NCBI RefSeq assembly: GCF_029227915.1
Contig: NC_079878.1
Coordinates: 20,919,501 to 20,983,500, forward strand
DNA: 64,000 bases
Direction: 5' to 3'
DNA from: Hydractinia symbiolongicarpus
Lineage: Eukaryota > Cnidaria > Hydrozoa > Anthoathecata > Hydractiniidae
Part shown: positions 59,401 through 64,000 of the stretch, one piece after another
Numbering within the stretch: the first letter of the stretch is position 1
Layout: the number at the start of each line of letters is the position of its first letter
Made by a program: the position numbers and the translations under genes
The notes under the pieces: model-generated
The model's input: the letters and a program-made list of their open reading frames with translations, nothing else
What the model was told of the DNA's origin: nothing
The model's database searches: none

Positions 59401-62400
59401 AAAAAATTTACAACCAAGTTGACCCACATACCTTGGACTTCCAAATCTGATGTTGATCCTGATCTTCCCTCTTCATCATCCTCCTCCCCCTCCTCATCTT
59501 CCTCCTCTTCAATGATAACATTACCATCTGCTTTGTTAAGCTTCCGTCGTAATTCTGCAATGACACTTTGAAGTTCGGTAATACGCATGGTCTATAAGAA
59601 AGGAGTATCATCCAATATATAAGCTAGGGTTTTGACGTTGGAAAATCAGTATAACTGGCAATGCTATATTTCACTATCACATCAGGAATGTAACTTTTTA
59701 TATTGCAATGACATATGGAATTACTTACATTCTTTATGTTCTACAAACTCACTAATGAAAAGTGAGAGAACATTGCCTCTTTACTAATTAAAAAAGAATT
59801 TATGACACCAACAGGTACTTCAATAATAACTTATGTGAAGACTGAAATATTCATGACAACAAGTCTTTCTACTCTGATTTATGCCTTTCTACTCTGATGT
59901 ATGCCTTTTTACTCCTGTTTTACATACCTGAGATTGTAATTTTTCTTCAAAGTCCTGTTGCATCTTCTGCTTTTCATAATTCCACTGCGACTGTTGTTTT
60001 CGTAAGTCATCACGTTCATCACGTACTAGCTGTAAACGACTGTTCAGGTCGTAAATTTCATTTTTATAAGACGTTAGAGCAGCTAAATGCAACTAAAAAG
60101 AAAAGGGATTTGCTGTACTTGCTCAGCCTTCTAATTCAAGTATTTAAAACCAGTTACATGCTTTAGGTTGGCAAAATTGTGTTTCAAGTCGGCAATACAT
60201 ATAAACGAACAAGAGTTAATATATTTAGAGAGAAGAAAGAGCAAAACTACATCAGACTTGAAACCACGCCAAAATTTCAAGATGTGAATCGGGAATTTTT
60301 GTTAACAGATTAGCATTTGCCATAGAAAGTTCTAAGTACTGATGCAAATTAGAAAGTCTTTCGTTTATCATTATGCCTATTTGCATAGTGTAGATAAAGT
60401 TGGAGTTGTGATTGCTTGTGTACTTGTTTACACCTAAGACAAAAAATGAAGGACAAAGCTACCTTGTATTCCTTCTTCTTTACCTTTAAAATAGAAATCT
60501 TTCCCATTTGTTAAAAAGAAATTTTTTCACTGTTCTAAATCCTGATTCACTTTGAAAAAAATCAAATTTTCAACCAAGTAGAAGATTTTCTACTTATTTA
60601 TCTTTTTTTATTTTTTCAAAACAAACAGCTTTATCAAATATAAACAAAGATTTTGCTTATTTTTTTTTAAACAGAAAAATTTAACATTAAGAGAAAGCAA
60701 ACAAAAAATAAAATGTGAAGAACACATGTCTTTGCTTTATTGTTTACAAGGATGGTTTCTTACATAATTCATCTTAAAGAAAGATTCAGAAATAGATAAT
60801 GTTGGAAAAAGCATCATTTTTTATCTCAATAATATATAACACAACCTTAACATCTAATTTTAAAAATACTATTAAAGCAGCTTAATAAAACTAATATTTC
60901 TAAACTTTTATTCAGTTTCTTAGATTTCTAACATTGCGGCAAGTCCTAAAAACAATGCACAAGTATCATGATCTGACTAAGAGGGTCGTTTAGACAAGAC
61001 AAAAGCGAAGTTCAGGCGAAGTGAAATTCAACAATTCAATTTCACCAAAGTGAAATGTCACCATAAACATTCATGTGGAACAGTCCTAAGAAACGAACTA
61101 TGGACTAAAGTGATTTAAACCATTTTGAGTTCACTTCAGGTCTTATGCAATACCCCACAAGTATTATCGATAGGTTATAAACAACCTTATCAATTTTCAT
61201 TGTTCTATAATATTCAATAGGTTCTATATAAGTTCTTTTCAGACACAAGCTTAAGGAGATTTTTCGAAAAAAAGTTAAAAAATTAAGCTTCATAGACTAT
61301 TTCAGAATAGGTAGAAAAACAAGTGAAAATGGCAGAATGCCTCAGTTTAAACAAAAAAAAACTAGGAAACACTCCGAGGAAGCAAAAAACAAACAAAAAA
61401 ACATACCACTCTTAATTTTAAAACATAAACTTTCACACTGTCAACTGAATGAAGCTGACGTTGTCTCTTCATTGTAAACGACTGTATTCTCAATATCCAA
61501 TTTGATAACTATCTATCTTTAAAAACTTTAAAGTCAAAGCAACTGCAGTTAAGTTTCCTTTTTCCTTATAGAGATGTGGTTAACTCAAATACATTTTTGA
61601 ACATAACATTCTCAAAAGCACATTTGCTTCTTACCAGTATTACAAAAACTTGCAAACTTCTTCTGTTGATTCTTAAAAATACTTTAAAAATATAAAAAAT
61701 TTATACATTTAAAATTTATGAAGTGTAATAACTAAGATTTTTTATGGCATAGTGACAAACTTTTTTTTTCTCTTAAAAACTGATAAGAAACAAAGAAAAA
61801 TAGAGAATGGAAGTTCATTAATAATAAACGTAACAAGCAGGTGAAGAACACTGGTGAAATATCAAAAACAGAAATCACTAAGGTTTTTCTATTTTATTAC
61901 TGTCTGCATTAAAAAGTGTGAAACTGAGCTGGTTGTTTTATCTTAAGCTACTAGTCGTGTGGTGTGTCAATATGGTGAATAAATTCTTTATGTTCAGGCG
62001 ACAAAGCACTTTTTATGACTAATCACATTAAGAATGCAGTCGTAAAACTGATAAAAATCAAACTAATGAAAATTGAGAGGAAAAATGATGGCACAGTTTT
62101 AATATGGTAAACTTTTTGTTTACACTGGAATCAAACAACAGAATCAAACAACAGTGGCAAAATAAATTTGTTATTTTTTGGATTTGGACTTGTTTTTATA
62201 TATAATAAGTCAAAAAATATAAACAGCTATTCCAGCCACATAAAAACAACAACAAAAAGATTAAAAAAAAACAACATTTTTATGGACACAACAGTTTAAG
62301 CCAAACACATTTATGCAAATTTGTATCAGGGATTGAGATAATATATAGGCATCAAACATGTTAACAATGCTTGCAAAAGAATTGACAACATGCAAAATGC

Positions 62401-63648
62401 TTAATTTATGATTCACACTTTAGTTATAATATCTTTTATTCAAATGATGCTTATGGTGCCAAACTAATATCACTTGTTTATCAACTTTAAGCAGATTTTA
62501 GGAGACAAATAACTTTGTGATGCAGAGCTTAGAAATTAAGATAAAATCTTTAGTTTAAATGACAACACAAAAACAAGCGTCACATCTTTTGTTAAAATTT
62601 ATCTACAAATTTTACTTTAATTGGAGGGAACACTAAGGAAGATGAAATCAATCTAATTTTTTAGACACCAGAAAAAAATGATATATAATTAAATAAACGT
62701 CATCATCATTATCACCACTTTCCATGCTAGCATCGGTTGGACAGGCTATATTAATGACCTTTTTCAATCTGATCTAGACTGTGGTAGTTCATCAAGTCTG
62801 ACCTTATTACCTGATTAACAAAATAAAAAAACAAAAACAAAATATAATATCATAAACAAAAGAAAAAAAAACCCACCTTTTTTGACATCTCTAAGTAGTC
62901 TGGACCTGAAGTTTCCCTTGCATCATCTTTTATATTATTTGTCTCAATAGGGTATTCGTGCCGTCCATGATTACTCGTTGCATTATTCACAACATTTTTC
63001 TCCGAAAACAAGGGATCAATAATTTTTAATTTTTCTAAGTGCAACAATGTTTTATGGTCTAAATAATCTTCGATCCCACCACCACTTTTACGATGGGGGT
63101 TCGTATCTGAATCCCATGCAGCAGCAAGTTGTTTTATTCTTTCATGACTTAATTCAAGTTCCATATCGAAAGTAGATTGGTAACTCGCTTGTGGCTGTTT
63201 TCCTGCCATATCTAAAAAACATTATAATCACAGTTAAAAGTACATTTATAGCATGTGGAGAAACTTAACCCTGTAAAGATTAGTGTAATGCTATCATGAT
63301 GGCATCATCATTGTCGTCATGGTAAAAATTATAAATCATATGCATTCTTATAATTAAATGAAGTGATAATTCTTCAGTGCTTTACCTTTTCTGATCTCCT
63401 CCTTCCTCGCTCTTCCCTTTTCAGCCATTTGTAATGGCACTTGTGTTTCAGAATCAGTACTGTAATATTCCGGCGAAGAGTCTGAACTAGATTGATTAAA
63501 TTCCCCACACAATAAAGCGCTATTCTCACAAAATTGAAAGAACTGCGAATAAGATATTTTCCCTGTTTGACTTGCTCCAAACTGCTCAAGTATTTCTGAT
63601 ATGTTTCCTTCCAAACCAATTTGATTACGAACTTCTTCCAAATCAGAT
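53494..63648 (-). CDS. MCC: Colorectal mutant cancer protein MCC (EF-hand long form, 5' partial)
   Basis: MCC is a coiled-coil scaffold linked in vertebrates to Wnt, NF-kappaB and cell-migration control. Thirteen minus-strand exons join in phase: 63648-63386, 63211-62877, 60092-59928, 59591-59432, 58383-58079, 57997-57901, 57550-57477, 56544-56416, 56332-55835, 55747-55618, 55536-54548, 54250-53903, 53577-53494, about 1,190 residues; the first exon(s) are beyond 64000. The first visible exon has the EF-hand-like GLEGNISEILEQFGASQTGK, as in the long human form. Then come coiled-coil blocks (ITELQSVIAELRRK; FSKLRQENNYL), a Ser-rich linker (exon 56332-55835), the family core LESRMAHLQSQNDLL, ALELKMNSREAQEQAY, and the final VRALKEQIAVLKE. 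The protein ends ETSL, the class I PDZ ligand also found in human MCC. Entry and exit phases agree throughout. Confidence 0.95.
56620..56790 (-). CDS. MCC: Probable alternative first coding exon of MCC (downstream promoter)
   Basis: An ATG at 56790 opens 57 codons (MKLDQMNALSMLCGSSKRR, a Lys/Arg stretch, then a Ser/Gly/Tyr-rich segment) ending at a strong donor GTAAGT in phase 0. The next exon (56544) starts in phase 0, so it joins without a shift. It cannot be a standard internal exon: its only in-frame acceptors need a phase-2 entry, but the upstream exon (57477) leaves in phase 0. The main transcript skips it cleanly (GNTTHVEE to EFSKLRQ). Inference: a short isoform starting here would lack the EF-hand and the N-terminal coils. 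Confidence 0.6.
58614..58743 (-). CDS. MCC: Probable alternative first coding exon of MCC (middle promoter)
   Basis: An ATG at 58743, preceded by AT-rich sequence and in-frame stops, opens 43 codons (MSLLRSSLQRQPKSPSKR, then WFSVGTNTLGRIKRAFSS), rich in Ser, Lys and Arg. It ends in GTAAAG with one base left over, exactly the phase needed by the exon at 58383, which also accepts the long-form exon 59591-59432. The two are therefore mutually exclusive entries to the shared exon. Vertebrate MCC also has forms from different promoters; the N-terminal sequence here is not one I recognise. Confidence 0.65.
60093..62876. other. Long MCC intron
   Basis: 2.8 kb of AT-rich intron between the second and third visible MCC exons. 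Apart from the SINE tail near its upstream end, no exon, RNA gene or repeat is recognised. Confidence 0.5.
62698..62808 (-). mobile_element. SINE tail with CATGCTAGCATGG domain, copy 2
   Basis: Inverted relative to the copy at 14301-14442 and collinear with it: AGACTTGATGAACTACCACA, CTAGATCAGATTG, GGTCATTAATATAG, CCTGTCCAACCGATGCTAGC and a (GAT)n-like tail. It lies in the long MCC intron between exons 62877 and 60092. Confidence 0.7.
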
Positions 63649-64000
63649 CTAAAAAAGCACAAACAAACTCAATGGTCAAAACCTAACAAGAAGCATCATT
63701 CCTTGCTCCACATAACAACTCCTTAAATATTTCAGAAAAAAAACTAACAAAAATATTTCAAGAATCACTTGAGAATACAGTAAAACACTTCACAATAACT
63801 TACAAAATGTTAAGAGGGTGGTACATTTAACATTTAATTGACTTCAGGTATCTCATTCAAAAAATCACATTTTTTATTTACTTTATAGTGAGGTTAAGTT
63901 TATTGTGAAAACTTGCAGTTAGTGTGAAGAAATTAAAATTTAAAAGAAACCAAAGTTACTCAGCTACATTAACTTATGTTTTTGTCAATAAAAAAAGTAT

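Noticed and set aside
1-64000. CRISPR arrays, operons, bacterial or viral genes
   Set aside because: No spaced identical direct repeats with unique spacers. All supported genes are spliced eukaryotic genes; the tandem arrays found are minisatellites without spacers.

Overview
This is a window of an animal nuclear genome: AT-rich, with spliced genes, short GT-AG introns and long repeat-filled spacers. The gene set (SNAP-25, MCC, PSME4/PA200, LRRC47, SLC29, FUT8-like) is metazoan. Compact introns, very AT-rich non-coding DNA and the repeat types suggest a non-bilaterian, most likely a cnidarian. That placement is inference; nothing in the window proves it.

Layout. 2-1120 (+): last exon of a FUT8-like alpha-1,6-fucosyltransferase, cut by the window edge. 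6515-2559 (-): an SLC29 equilibrative nucleoside transporter in 12 recognised coding exons. 11170-8502 (-) and 15814-12409 (-): two head-to-tail SNAP-25-type t-SNARE genes with the same seven-exon structure, a tandem duplication. 15.8-28.7 kb: about 13 kb without a recognisable host gene, holding an inverted-hairpin tandem repeat, a decayed reverse transcriptase, a large foldback element and two copies of a tRNA-derived SINE. 28716-45696 (+): a complete PSME4 (proteasome activator PA200) gene of 33 coding exons, about 1,856 residues; intron 7 carries an antisense LINE fragment with an intact RT reading frame. 47623-50025 (+): complete LRRC47, 4 exons, 518 residues. 63648-53494 (-): MCC (mutated in colorectal cancers), 13 visible exons from the second EF-hand to the C-terminal ETSL, open at the right window edge, with two apparent alternative first exons.

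The genes do not form one pathway. SNAP-25 A and B serve vesicle fusion. MCC is a coiled-coil scaffold with a PDZ ligand. PSME4 caps 20S proteasomes. The SLC29 protein moves nucleosides. The FUT8-like enzyme belongs to the secretory pathway.

Exon boundaries were worked out by hand from splice sites, phase continuity and recalled family sequences, with no alignment run. The most informative observations are a family of roughly 80-100 bp terminal-inverted-repeat elements with 9-bp target duplications, the phase-compatible alternative MCC first exons, the SNAP-25 tandem pair, and the altered donor-binding loop of the FUT8-like enzyme.
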